Assembly: GCA_965153355.1 (NCBI GenBank)
Contig: OZ231127.1
Coordinates: 3,224,001 to 3,288,000 of the forward strand
Length of the DNA: 64,000 nucleotides
Direction of reading: 5' to 3'
From: Flaccisagitta enflata
Taxonomy: Eukaryota; Chaetognatha; Sagittoidea; Aphragmophora
Shown here piece after piece: positions 37,738 through 48,972 of the stretch; the stretch's first letter is position 1; every line of letters starts with the position of its first letter. A program made the translations under genes and the position numbers. The notes beneath the pieces are model-generated. The model was given only the letters and a program-made list of their open reading frames with translations. It was not told the DNA's origin and searched no databases.

Positions 37738-38310
37738 TGGGCAGCGGCCCCAAAGGGCCGATGTCCTGTAGGACACAGGGGGGAATTTCAAGACGTCCGT
37801 CCTTCCGTCCGTCCTTCCGTCCGTCCGTCCGTCCGTCCCCCCCTTGGCCATCGGGGGCCTCAATTTTGCTCTCTCAGGCCTGATTTTGGCCCTCTGAGCC
37901 ATCAGAATAGGCTGAAAAGCCTTTTCAGACCTCAATTTAGCCCTTGAGACCTTAAATCAGCTCTCCAGACCTCATATCTGCCCTCCAGACCTCAAATTAG
38001 CCCTCCATACCCCAAATCCACCCTCCAGGCCTCACATAAGCTCTTTAGGCCTCAAATTTGTCCTCTGGGCCTCAAGCCTGCCCCTCAAACCTCAAATTTA
38101 ATCTTTAGAACCTAATTCTGCCCTCCAGGCTTCAAAACCGCCTTCAATGACCTCTATCCATCTTCTCAGACCTAATATACCTCAGGACGTCTCGAAATTC
38201 CCCCCTGTGTCCTACAGGACATCGGCCCTTTGGGGCCGCTGCCCTGCTCTCTCTCCACTACTTCACTTGATCACTCCAAGCAGGGCATCGGGTACCGCTG
38301 ACCATGTGCG
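37738..38310. mobile_element. Family-C TIR element nested inside the second exon-4 repeat unit
   Basis: GGGCAGCGGCCCCAAAGGGC...CAGGGGGGAATTTC at 37738-37795 is inverted at about 38186-38252. Interior of ~26-bp units on 'CCTCAAATTTGCCCTCCAGA'. It splits the outer minisatellite (37300-37735 / 38325-38560). Confidence 0.78.
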
Positions 38311-38795
38311 ATCCTTGGATGACTAGTTAGCCTCAAGGCCCATCTCTAGCCTCAAGGCTCATATTGTAGCCTTGACGCTCTAATCCCAGTTTCAGCCTTG
38401 AGGCTTAGCCTATCGGATAACAGCTCGGAGACTCAAATCACAGCCTTGAGGCTCAAATCACAGCTCAAATCATAACCTTGTGGCTCAAATCACAGCTCAA
38501 GGTTCACATCACACCCTAAAGACTCATGTTATGGCCTCGATGCTCAAATCTTACTAAGCATAGGTCATCGGCCCCTTCGGGGCCGCTGCCCCTCTCACCA
38601 TCACACATCCACAGATACTCATGTAGGGGCAACAGGTACCGCTGACCATCTTACGCTTTTGCGACTATTACTTTTTCAGCGTTTTGAGCTTTTTGAGCTC
38701 ACTGCTGCTACCCAAATTACTTTCTCCACTGCCCCTGCCCACCCGCACACAACTGGGGTAGCCGTGTATCCAAACTTGTTTATTTGTAATGGCAG

Positions 38796-38888
38796 GGAAA
38801 CGTCTGCAAAATTTCCAGCGCAGTCAACGTCAATGAGGCGGTGGAAGAACAAGCTGATGAAGATGACATCACTACTGCACTGATACAG
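38796..38888 (+). CDS. Xkr-like gene exon 4c (31-residue cassette)
   Basis: 93 nt, phase 0-0, the most diverged copy. Encodes GNVCKISSAVNVNEAVEE, then QADEDDITTALIQ. Donor GTAAAG. The 4b-to-4c spacing is 1,839 bp, the excess being explained largely by an inserted family-C element. Confidence 0.68.
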
Positions 38889-38996
38889 GTAAAGATTTGC
38901 AAATGTATGGTATAATTCACGATGAAAGAGGATGAAATTACTGTTTTGTTAATTACCAATGAAGGCAGTTAATCGCCGTAGGAAAAAAGTAAATGC

Positions 38997-39123
<127 letters not shown>

Positions 39124-39249
39124 AAGCAGGATGAAAAGCAAGCGTCATAAAAGTTGGAGTCAATATGAGTAACATCTCGACTTATCTTTTATATTTCAGA
39201 GAGCCCAAAATAAGGATCAATGAAAGACATTGATCTTCAGGAAAAATGT

Positions 39250-39398
39250 AAACAAGGCTGGATACACGGCTACCCTAGTCGCGTGCGGGTGGGCAGGGGC
39301 AGTGATGAAATTGACCAACTAGATGGTTGGGCAGGAGCAGCAACCTCCAAACCGCCCGTAAATGACAGAGCGGGTTGTAGAGTCGCGTGCGACTAAAA
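39250..39398 (+). mobile_element. Foldback hairpin element, family A
   Basis: AACAAGGCTGGATACACGGC start, AGTCGCGTGCGGGTGGGCAG, and an end AGAGTCGCGTGCGACTAAAA. About 150 bp, non-coding. Confidence 0.65.
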
Positions 39399-39638
39399 AA
39401 TCCGGAAAAAAAAAAAAAAAAAATCATAGCTCCAGCACTCGATTGCACAGAATTCTACTTGGCGTCAGCTGAACGAGGAGAATTAGCTCTTTCTTATCTA
39501 TTTATTTCATGTCCCATTTGGCTCCCAAAACTGATCAACTTTCCCAAACGCCTCAAGTATAAAAGGGAAAACAACTTTTCTGTGTGGAACTCAAAATGTC
39601 TTTGAATCCTCGAATCTCGACTTTTTTCCAAATTACAG

Positions 39639-41864
39639 CAAGAAGACGTGAGGGAAACGGTCTTCACCGATGGTCCAGCCAATAGGACAATAAGAGAAGC
39701 ATCTGACCAAGATGATGTCAATACTTCTCCTCTTGAGGATGACATCCCCAAAATGGCCAAAGCTTATGAAGAAGCAGGGAGAAAAGCCACTAAAGCTGAG
39801 GAGGACATCAATGTTCCATTGCTGCATGATGATGCCCCAAAAATGGACTCAGCTCATGACTTGGCAGATGAACAGGCCACCGCAGAAGATGTCGACAATT
39901 CACCGCTGCATGATGACATCCCAAAAAAGGTCATAGCTCATGAGGTCAGAAAAGAAGAAGAAGCCACTGGAGAAGTTGTCATTGTATCACTACCGGATGT
40001 TAATGTTTCCAAAATCATCAAAGAGCATGATGTAGCAGAGGAAGTAGCTGCCGCAGAAAATGTCAACATTCCACTACTAGAGCCTGATGCCTCCAAATTG
40101 GTCGAAGTTGACAAAACTGTTTCGTTAGAGGGTGACATATCCAAATTGGTCAAAGGGAATGAAGTAGCGGAGGAAGAAGCTACAGAAGAGAACAGCAACA
40201 TTTTATTGCCGCTTAATGATGTTCCCAAAATGATCAAAGATCATGTTGAAGTAGATGAAGAGACCACTGCAGAAAATGTCAACAACATGCATGATAATAT
40301 CCCCTCGATGGTCAAAGCTCATGATGCGACAGAAGAAGATGCCAAAATTCCTCTGCTGAAGGTTCATGTCCCCAAAGCGCATGATGCAACAGAGGAAGTT
40401 GCTCCAGTAGAGGATGTCAACGTTCATCTGCTGGAGCCTAATGTCTTAAAAATGATCAAAGCTGACGCAACTGTTTTATCTCAGCAGGGAAACATCCAGG
40501 AAACTGTTGTCACTGATGGTACAGCCAACGGGTCAGCGGCAGAAGCAGCTGATGAAGATGTCATCAATATTTCACTGCTGGAGGCTGACATTCCCAAACT
40601 GGTCAAAGTGCATGAAGTAGTGGAGGAAGAAGCTACAGCAGAGGACATCATCATTTCACTGCTGCATGATGATGTCCCTAAAATGTTGAAAGGCAATTAT
40701 GTAGCAAATGATGAGGCAACTGCTGAAGATGTAAACAATTCACTGCTGCATGATGTTCCCAAAAAAGTCGAAGTTCATGATGCTACAAAGGAAGAAGAAG
40801 CCATTGCAAAAGATGTCAACATTCCACTGCAACAGGTAAATATCCCCAAAATGGTCAAAGCGCATGATGCAACAGAGGATGTTGCTGCTGTTGAGGATTT
40901 CAACGTTCCAATGCTGGAGCCTGATGTCTCCAAAATGGTCAAAGCTGATGTGACTGTTCTGTCTCAGCAGGGAAACATTCAGGAAACTGTTGTCACTGAT
41001 GGTGCAGCCAATGGGACAGCGATAGAAGCAGCTGATGGAGATGCCATCAATAATTCACTGCTGGAGGCAGACTTCCCTAAACTGATCAAAGAGCATGAAG
41101 TAGCAGAGGGAGAAGCTATAGCAGAGGACAATAATGTTTCCCTACTGCATGATGATGTCCCTAAAATGTTTAATGACAATGATTTAGCAAATGATGAGGC
41201 CACCGCAAAAGATGTCAACAATTTACTGCTGCATGATGTTCCCATAAAGGTCAAAGCTCGCGATGCGAGAGAAGAAGAAGCTATAGCAGAGGATGTCAAC
41301 ATTCCACTGCTACAGGTTGACGTGAATTATGTCCACAAAATGGTCAATATGCATGACACAGTAGGAGAAGTAGCTGCTGCAGATAATGTCATGCTGGAGC
41401 CTGAGGTCTCCAAAATGGTCAAAGCTGTAGTTATTGATGGTGCAGCAACTAAGCTTATGACAGCAGCAGCTGACATCGATATCATCAATATTTCACCACT
41501 GGAAGATGACATCCCCAAAGCGCATGAAGTAGCAGAGGAAGAACCTACAGCAGAGGGCATCAACGTTTCACAGCTGAATAATGATGTACCTGAAATGGTT
41601 ACAGCTCATGTCACAGAAGAAGAAGCCATAGCAGAGGATGTCAACGTATCCCTATCAGGGATCGCTATCCCTGTCAATGCTCATGATGCAGCTGAGGGCG
41701 AAGTCACCACAGAGGACGGCAAAGATGCACTGCTGCAAGATGAGGTCCCTAAAATGATGAAAGCTCATGATGAAAAAGCCGAAGAAGCAACTGCAGAGGA
41801 CGTCGACGTCTTCTTGCTGCGGGTTGATGTGCATAACAGCGTCAACGCGGATAACATTGTTTAA
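39639..41864 (+). CDS. Xkr-like gene exon 5 (repetitive acidic tail, stop codon)
   Basis: 741 codons in phase 0 from CAG/CAAGAAGAC to TAA. The protein is a run of about 30-35-residue degenerate repeats built on AEDVN-x-x-LLHDDVPKMVKAH-D-x-x-EEEAT. A longer ~160-residue super-repeat is opened by LSQQGNIQETVVTDG (about 40480 and 40960). No hydrophobic segment, no cysteines; highly acidic with interspersed lysines. The 93-nt exons share the D-E-D-x-I-x-x-x-L theme. I recognise no domain. Coding is supported by 2.2 kb of open frame, periodicity at the protein level and a clean acceptor. Confidence 0.75.
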   Translation, partial: QEDVRETVFTDGPANRTIREASDQDDVNTSPLEDDIPKMAKAYEEAGRKATKAEEDINVPLLHDDAPKMDSAHDLADEQATAEDVDNSPLHDDIPKKVIAHEVRKEEEATGEVVIVSLPDVNVSKIIKEHDVAEEVAAAENVNIPLLEPDASKLVEVDKTVSLEGDISKLVKGNEVAEEEATEENSNILLPLNDVPKMIKDHVEVDEETTAENVNNMHDNIPSMVKAHDATEEDAKIPLLKVHVPKAHDATEEVAPVEDVNVHLLEPNVLKMIKADATVLSQQGNIQETVVTDGTANGSAAEAADEDVINISLLEADIPKLVKVHEVVEEEATAEDIIISLLHDDVPKMLKGNYVANDEATAEDVNNSLLHDVPKKVEVHDATKEEEAIAKDVNIPLQQVNIPKMVKAHDATEDVAAVEDFNVPMLEPDVSKMVKADVTVLSQQGNIQETVVTDGAANGTAIEAADGDAINNSLLEADFPKLIKEHEVAEGEAIAEDNNVSLLHDDVPKMFNDNDLANDEATAKDVNNLLLHDVPIKVKARDAREEEAIAEDVNIPLLQVDVNYVHKMVNMHDTVGEVAAADNVMLEPEVSKMVKAVVIDGAATKLMTAAADIDIINISPLEDDIPKAHEVAEEEPTAEGINVSQLNNDVPEMVTAHVTEEEAIAEDVNVSLSGIAIPVNAHDAAEGEVTTEDGKDALLQDEVPKMMKAHDEKAEEATAEDVDVFLLRVDVHNSVNADNIV

Positions 41865-42075
41865 ATGACTCCAAAAACAATTTGTAAATGACTCACTGAC
41901 AGAAAACCGTTGATCTCTTTTTGTTACCTCTGTTGCTAAATTGAAGGTTGTTGCCCATGCATAAAAGCCTCGACACCGATGATATTTTGTACATGTCTTA
42001 GGAACAAAAACCTTTGAACTTTGTGCCAGATGGCAAACTATCACATATATGACAATTCTAAGGCCACCCCCATTT

Positions 42076-42212
42076 TCGTCGCGGACACGCGACTCTACAC
42101 CTTGCCGTGTCGGTCGGTCGGTCCGTCACATTTCTATATCGCGAATGGTTTTTTGCATTTCCGCTCCTGCCCAACTGTCCGCGACTGTCCTGCCGTGTAT
42201 CCGGCCTTGTTA
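42076..42212 (-). mobile_element. Foldback hairpin element, GTCGCGGAC subfamily (family A), reverse
   Basis: Starts with the GTCGCG-GACA-CGCGAC hairpin and ACACCTTGCCGTGT, (GGTC)n, then GCTCCTGCCC, and ends GCCGTGTATCCGGCCTTGTT. About 135 bp, non-coding, 210 bp past the Xkr stop codon. Confidence 0.7.
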
Positions 42213-42649
42213 TTTTTAAATGACTCAAGGAGATAGTTAATTTTTTCTTAGATGTGGACGAGACGATGCGTGGTTTTGCAAAGTGCGCTAGATCTGACGT
42301 CAGAATACGTAATTTAATGGATAGTTAGTCATCTCGTCACTAAAAGAGGGAATGAAATGTACAAGTCGTTTTCTATTTTACAAATATATTTACCGTCATT
42401 GCTCCAGCTGGCGTCAATACAATCATGGGTGATGTTGCAAATCATTTTTCACGAACAAATGCCATCTATCTTGTTTTAGATTTTCATTGGTGGTAAAAAG
42501 AACATTTCTTCAATATCTTTCCGTGTTTTCTTAAACATCGGTTTTCAGTAAACTTAATACCAGTTGTAAACAAGGATCGTTAGAAGATGCAGTAGTGGCA
42601 GATAGCTAAGTAGTATGATGAATTGAACCAGAGTTTCTGTTAATCAAGC

Positions 42650-43029
42650 AAGGTTCTCTAACTCACAAAGTCTTTTTGAAAACCCAATCATCCTACGACT
42701 TGATAGAATTGATTATTCGGACCTTGACTTTGCCTTTTGAAAACCTAGAAGTCCCACGACTTGACCATCAGTTTGCACGTGTAATCATATTATAATCATT
42801 TGGACTAGATTTATTAGTAATCAAGCACGGTTTCCTATCTCACCTAATCGCTAGAAAACCCAGCAGTACGATGATTGACGAATTTGATGATTTGAACTTC
42901 TGTTAATCAGGCACTGTTTTATAACTCACCTAGTCTTTTGAAAGCCCAGTATCCCCGCGACTTGGTCATTAGCGAGTATGACGATATATTGTTTAACGTC
43001 TGCTGGTATCGCATCCTCTCTCAACTCAC
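42650..43029 (-). repeat. Diverged copies of the exon 9 3' edge and donor
   Basis: Four decayed copies (starting near 42660, 42728, 42838 and 42920) of the segment coding roughly ANDQVAG...FQKT plus CTAGGTGAGTT. The nearest is most similar to the exon and the farthest most diverged. 42215-42650 is otherwise unremarkable. Confidence 0.72.
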
Positions 43030-43198
43030 CTAGTCTTTTGAAAGCCGAGGAGTCCCGCGACTTGGTCATTAGCTAGTACAACGATTTGCACTTCTGCTTC
43101 CGGATGAATTTCTGCGCCGCCTGACGGATCGCGAAGACGAACGAAGATCGACTCGTCATTCTCAGGAACGTCGTCTTCTTGAATGCTCAATGAGATTG
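43030..43198 (-). CDS. ADGRV1: ADGRV1-like exon 9 of window (Calx-beta end and junction)
   Basis: About 56 residues: ISLSIQEDDVPENDESIFVR carries the acidic D-D-x-P-E-x-x-E motif; then GGAEIHPEAE, then ANDQVAGLLGFQKT opens the next domain. Acceptor TTACAG at 43199-43200, donor GTGAGT at 43029. Two bases exit (AG) and join exon 10's first T as serine across a 14.4-kb intron that houses the Xkr gene. Confidence 0.83.
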
Positions 43199-43625
43199 CT
43201 GTAAATCAAGAGAGAGTTCTTTTGTTTGATTTTTTGATTCAGCAACGTGACTACCACTGTTTGTTGATCAATCGTCATGATGAAATCGCTAATATAGGTA
43301 ATCAGTCTCAGTGACATATGTCGATCTTTTGGTCTGTCGGTCTGTCTATCGATTGATGTCAGTTTTTTTTTCTGCTTCTACGTGTATGGAGATTTTGCGG
43401 ATTACCCAGATGTGCAACAGTGGCCTTTCTCATCACTGTCTAGCTGTCCCTTTACACCAACACACCATAAGTTCCAACCACCAAAAAAACTTTTACTTCA
43501 TTCTTTTTCCCGAAAGGGAAAAGACAGTTGAGCTCCATCACTCATCAGCGAGGAAATCATCATCATCATTATGATCATCATGATGATCATGATGATCATG
43601 ATGAAATAAAATGGAAGAAAGGCTT

Positions 43626-43676
43626 AATAACCGACACGTCGTGTTTCAGCAAAATATGCTTCATCAGGGTATGATG
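43626..43676 (-). ncRNA. Hammerhead-ribozyme-like motif downstream of the Penelope-like fragment
   Basis: On the minus strand: CTGATGA (43661-43667), a stem II that can pair AGCA/TGCT around a 5-base loop, then GAA, then a short stem III ACAC-GAC-GTGT (counting the A-U pair) followed by C at 43633, so GUC sits at the cleavage position. Stem I has three clear pairs (ACC/GGT) and then mismatches. Hammerheads in Penelope-like elements are known, with short stem III. The core bases are all present; activity is untested. Confidence 0.65.
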
Positions 43677-43794
43677 GGGATTACAAGATCACAGTTTTTA
43701 TATGGCACAAAATGGACAATAGAGAGAGTATATGACCAAAAAAGATCGATACGGATTAAGGAAAAAAGCAATCGAAAATCACCATATGGTCATT

Positions 43795-44195
43795 CTTCTT
43801 CAGAGCGTGGGCCAGGGTGAAGAGAAGGTAGAAACTTCCTTTGAAAAAAAAGTTCCTTCGATTGACGTTCCAATGCCGTACAATTCAGGGGCATCTTATA
43901 AAACGGAGCAATGTTAAATGGAATTGCAAGATGCCCCGCGCATTCAGCGACATGATGAGACACCTCCAGACGTCGATAGTCCGGGTTATTTACGTGTGTT
44001 CGATGTTCACCGGCGCGATAACTGAATCCTTTACTAGTTTCGCCGATGTACGTCCGTTTACAGTTGGCACAGACGAGAAGATAAATTACATTTTTCGTTT
44101 TGCAGTTCATCTTTTCCTGCACGTGAAAAGATTCGCCATTCTCCATCTCGATGGTCTGACCTTCAATCATGTAAGGGCAGTTGCCGCAAAGCGAA
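43795..44195 (-). mobile_element. Penelope-like retroelement, GIY-YIG endonuclease fragment
   Basis: An open minus-strand frame encodes a C-x2-C start (SLCGNCPYM), then NCKTKNVIYLLVC-ANCK-RTYIGETS and a conserved SYRAGEHRTH. This is the GIY-YIG motif layout (IY ... YIG, then R and H/E positions) of the endonuclease that follows the reverse transcriptase in Penelope-like elements. It ends with a stop near 43790. The reverse transcriptase is absent; the 5' side is cut off by (CAT)n. So this is a 5'-truncated copy lying inside the intron between exons 8 and 9 in the same orientation as the host gene. Confidence 0.85.
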
Positions 44196-44199
44196 TCAT

Positions 44200-44281
44200 G
44201 ATCATCATCTTCATCAATCATCATCGTCATCGTAATCATCATCATCATCATCATGATCATCATCATCATCATCGTCATCGT

Positions 44282-44322
<41 letters not shown>

Positions 44323-44365
44323 ATATCATCATCATCATCAAATATCATCATCATCATCATCGGTT
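44200..44365. repeat. (CAT)n microsatellite bounding the Penelope-like fragment
   Basis: Imperfect ATCATC/CATCGT tract. A second, shorter one (43557-43605, ATCATGATG type) borders the other end of the retroelement fragment. Confidence 0.93.
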
Positions 44366-44368
44366 TAC

Positions 44369-44494
44369 TTCTTTCTTTTTCTCCAAATGGGAAAGATAGT
44401 TGAGCTCCGTCTGCGAGGAAATCTGAGCCGCGTTTTGCTGCGCTTTTGTCTTTATCAACTTCCCACGTCACATAAACGTCGCCGATGTCACCAC
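44369..44494 (-). CDS. ADGRV1: ADGRV1-like exon 8 of window (Calx-beta core)
   Basis: About 42 residues: GDIGDVYVTWEVDKDK, then the RGSDFLADGAQLSF strand. Acceptor TTTTACAG at 44495-44496, donor GTAAAC at 44368. Two-base entry, one-base exit; the join to exon 9 restores threonine (KER-T-ISLSIQEDD). Confidence 0.82.
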
Positions 44495-44539
44495 CTGTAA
44501 AAGTTGTTTAAAAAATGTCGTCGTGACGACCTATGGTTA

Positions 44540-44722
44540 ATAACAACGACAACGACAAAGACAACGACAACGACAATAACAACAGCAACATCCAAATCAC
44601 TACGACAATGGCAATAACGATTATAATAAAATCAACAACAACAAAAACAATGGCAATCAAAATAGCAAAAACAACAACAACTACAACCAGAACGACAAAA
44701 ACAACAAAAACAACGACAACAA
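44540..44722. repeat. (AAC/GAC)n low-complexity tract
   Basis: Fills most of the 235-bp intron between exons 7 and 8 and begins within ten bases of the exon 7 donor. Confidence 0.92.
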
Positions 44723-44729
44723 CGCCTAC

Positions 44730-44943
44730 CTAATCTTTCGACCACCAGCTCCACGGAAAACTGCGACTTTTCCTCCACTTTGATGAGATGTCCTTCGTTG
44801 GAAGCAGTGGGCGACCGACTGCGGATGTTGAAGACGCCAAACGCATCGTCGTTGGATGCGATGATGACCGTCGTCTTGGCGATGGATGCGTCGATTGACG
44901 GACGCTTGGAAGGAATGTCTTGCTTCGGCTCAAGCATCTCCAC
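44730..44943 (-). CDS. ADGRV1: ADGRV1-like exon 7 of window (Calx-beta junction and start)
   Basis: About 71 residues beginning VEMLEPKQDIPSK. It contains ASNDDAFGVFNI (inter-repeat junction) and ends FSVELVVERL, the opening strands of the next Calx-beta. Acceptor CTCAG at 44944-44945, donor GTAGGC at 44729. Phase 0 entry; one base exits and joins exon 8 as ERL-G-GDIGDVYV. Confidence 0.84.
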
Positions 44944-45027
44944 CTGAGTGAAAGAAAATCCGAAAAAAATGTAGAGGAATGCGATATTCTTATAATTCTA
45001 ATGCATTAATAGTCGCAAAAGCGTTAC

Positions 45028-45606
45028 ATGGTCAGCGGTACCCGATGCCCCTAAGTTAGTGTGTGTGGGAATGAGATTATGAGAGGGGCAGCGGCCCCGG
45101 AGGGGCCAATGACCTATGATTCCACATAGGACGATTTTCTCCGGTTTGAGAAGCTGGTTTGGAGGGCTGAGAGGCCTGATTTAGGGTGTGAGAGGCGTGG
45201 TTTAGGGTCTGAGAGGCTTGATTTGGGGTCTGAAAGGCCTTATTTGGGTCTGAGGGGTCTAATTTGGGGTCTGAAAAGTCTGACATGGGGTCTGAGGCCT
45301 GATTTGGATCTGAGAGGCCCAATTTGGGGTCTGAGAAGCCTGATCTGGGGTCTGGGAGGCCTGATTTGGGGTCTGAGAGGCCTGATTTGGGGTCTGGGAG
45401 GCCTGATTTGAGGTCTGGGAAGCCTGATTAGGGGTCAGAAAGGTCTGATTTGGAGTCGAAAAGGCCTGATTTGGGGTCTGAAAGTCTTTATTTGAGGCTT
45501 GGGGGGGGGATGGACGGACGGACGGATGGACGGACGGATGGAAACCGGAGAAAATTGCCCTATTTGGAATCATAGGTCATCGGCCCCTCCGGGGCCGCTG
45601 CCCAAA
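45028..45606. mobile_element. Family-C TIR element, best-preserved copy
   Basis: GGGCAGCGGCCCCGGAGGGG...CCTATGATTCCA at about 45088-45127 is inverted at 45568-45606, giving ~38-bp TIRs that each contain their own CGGCCCC/GGGGCCG hairpin. The interior is ~17 degenerate 20-bp units (GAGGCCTGATTTGGGGTCT) plus (GGAC)n. Left outer part GGTCAGCGGTACCCG. Confidence 0.8.
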
Positions 45607-45662
45607 AATGAAAACGATTCAAATTCAAATCATAAATCAATTGGGTCTACTGATCAACTCAC

Positions 45663-45830
45663 TCTCAGCAGCTGGACGTGGAAGGCCTCGTCAAGTTCAG
45701 GCAGCGCATCGGCTTCGACGGTCAACTCGATGTTGGCGACGTCGACGCCGCTTTCAACGTCGACGTAAGATTCCGGGATGGAAGCAAAATCCACATCTGG
45801 ATCAGCTCGTCGACGATATAAGAAACGCGC
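45663..45830 (-). CDS. ADGRV1: ADGRV1-like exon 6 of window (Calx-beta, second half)
   Basis: 56 residues, ARFLYRRRADPDVDFASIPE through DEAFHVQLLR. It includes the DxDF turn, the hydrophobic strand and the acidic D-A-L-P-E-L-D-E-x-F motif typical of Calx-beta. Acceptor GTCAG at 45831-45832, donor GTGAGT at 45662. Phase 0 on both sides. A second possible acceptor further in (ACGAG) would fit a direct exon 4 to exon 6 join, which would skip the cysteine insert. Confidence 0.82.
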
Positions 45831-45847
45831 CTGACGAAAGGGGAAGC

Positions 45848-45887
45848 TTCATCATCATCATTATCATCATCATCGTCATCGTCATCG

Positions 45888-45947
<60 letters not shown>

Positions 45948-45977
45948 CCATCATCATCACCATCATCATCATCATCT
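45848..45977. repeat. (CAT)n microsatellite in the short intron between exons 5 and 6
   Basis: About 130 bp. It fills nearly the whole 156-bp intron, starting 10 bases after the exon 5 donor. Confidence 0.95.
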
Positions 45978-45986
45978 ATTCCTCAC

Positions 45987-46171
45987 CAAGCTGCTATCTT
46001 TCAGATAAAAGTGATATCCGATTCTCCGTTCGAGATTGTCCTCGGGTTTCCTTCCGTCATTCGAAGCGTCGAAGACGTCGCAAAATCCGACGGCAGAATT
46101 CACGTCGAACGCGACGCAGGAAACGCGATCTAGACACGCCTCAGCGCAGCCTAACAACGGCGACGTGTGCG
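45987..46171 (-). CDS. ADGRV1: ADGRV1-like exon 5 of window (cysteine-bearing insert in a Calx-beta domain)
   Basis: About 61 residues. Cysteines occur in the pattern GC-AEAC-LDRVSC then GFC, ending IGYHFYLKDSSL. Calx-beta domains normally have no disulfides. The spacing is reminiscent of PAN/apple or other small disulfide modules, but I cannot assign the family. The acceptor CAACAG at 46172-46173 has a strong pyrimidine tract; donor GTGAGG at 45986. Two-base entry completes an alanine with exon 4; exit phase 0. Confidence 0.78.
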
Positions 46172-46185
46172 CTGTTGAAAGGGAG

Positions 46186-46189
<4 letters not shown>

Positions 46190-46269
<80 letters not shown>
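46190..46269. repeat. (GA)n tract upstream of the exon 5 acceptor
   Basis: On the transcript strand this is (UC)n, ending ~17 bases before the exon 5 acceptor and merging with its polypyrimidine tract (CCTCCTCCCTTTCAACAG). Confidence 0.9.
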
Positions 46270-46271
<2 letters not shown>

Positions 46272-46279
46272 AAAAAACA

Positions 46280-47058
<779 letters not shown>

Positions 47059-48740
47059 ACATTAAGGACAAGAGCCTTAGGAAGATAACATCCTCGGCAA
47101 ACATAAGGCTGTTTCTATAATCTCCTTTTTGAGAGTTGGCCAAATAGGTCAATTTCAAAATAAAGAAAATTTGACGAAAACATTCATAATCAGATAGCTT
47201 ATGTCAATATGAATATGGTTCAAAAACTGAATTTTGTTACTGATCCTTGATTTTCATGTAAATTAGGCTAAAATGCAACAGATAATGATCGAAAATAAGC
47301 AAAAATTGAGTTGTTAAATTCAGCAAAACAAAAAAAATGGGAATATTTTACTAAATCACAGTTCAAGAATTCAATCAGACCTGATTCTGCTGAAAAAAAT
47401 TTAGATTTCAATTTTTTTGGAAAATTCTCTATAAGCAGCTTTTTTGGCTGGTTGGGCCAGTTGGCAAAAATTTACTGAATCTTTCGGCAATGGTTAATTT
47501 AAGTAGGCATTCTCTGAAAGAACCACTGTGCAAAATTTCAGCCAAATCGGACAAATATTTTAGAAGTTATGCCATTTTTAAAAATTTTTGGGTGGTAGGC
47601 TGGTTGGGCCGGTTGGGTTGGTTAGATGTGTCCCAGATGCACCAAATGCTCTGTTCGTAATAGTTCCAGTACAGTATTGATCCATGCAAAAAATCTTTTG
47701 TCTCTCTCAAAGGGTTTCCAAGATATGGGCATTTCATGATTTTTTTGGTTTACCATTTTGCTGTAAGTGCATACATGCGCCGATAACAAAGAATTAACTA
47801 CAAAGATTCATCTTGAAGCGTGATTATTCTGCAACAATTTACTGACCAATCACATTGAAAATTTCATTATGGCTGAATGCCTGGGAGTTAAGACCTGAAA
47901 TTTTCAGTGTAAATACAAAATTTCATGCTCTTTCTCATCGTGTTATCCAAATTTCCATCATCAGTTTCACAATGGCGTGACAGTGACAGACTTAAAGCGT
48001 GACATGAGCGTGACAGAAGAGCTGGGGGGGTGTGCGGAATAATCACGCTTGAAGAAAAGTGTCATTATGGGGGATTGGGGTGTCACAGTGGCATGAAATT
48101 TGGAGCGTATGTCCTTCAAGTAGTCCTCTATTAGGTAGAAACCTGAAAAGTGATTAACTTTGAGAATTTATAGAGTTTTAGAAAAAGATAATAGGCATAC
48201 TGAGATTTTGCCATGAAATAGCAAAAAAATTGGTAGGATCAAAATTTGATGATAATACAATTTTTGAACAACTTAGCATTTGCGCAGTAGGATGAAATTT
48301 TTTGTACATCACATCGGATTGATGATAACTGATTAAAAGCTGAGAAATGATCAGATAATCTATTTTTTGATAGGTTTTGCTTGTTATTTGCTTGTCCGGA
48401 CAAAATCCGGACATGCCAATGTGGCCAATTTGACCTAATCTTAGGCCCCCTAGGGGTAGGGGTAGTCACAAAAAATGGTTTGGCAAGGTAATCCGGGTAG
48501 TTAGGGAGGTCATCCAACTATAGAAACTTGTCACAATGCAATAGACATTGCGGTAACACTGTTAATGTGGTGGTGAGTCGGGTTCTCGCGTCGAAAAGAG
48601 ATTGTGACATTAGCCATAAGTCAAAAATAAGTGCTAATAAAACGAAGAAGGGTCACGGACCAGTTGTACGTGCCTAGCTTACATGTCGGAGGGTAATTAT
48701 GGTTTTGAACGTTTGACGAATTTTTTACTCCTGCATATAT

Positions 48741-48932
<192 letters not shown>

Positions 48933-48972
48933 GTCTTAAAAGCATTTCCCCATCACATTAACCGCGTTTTAC

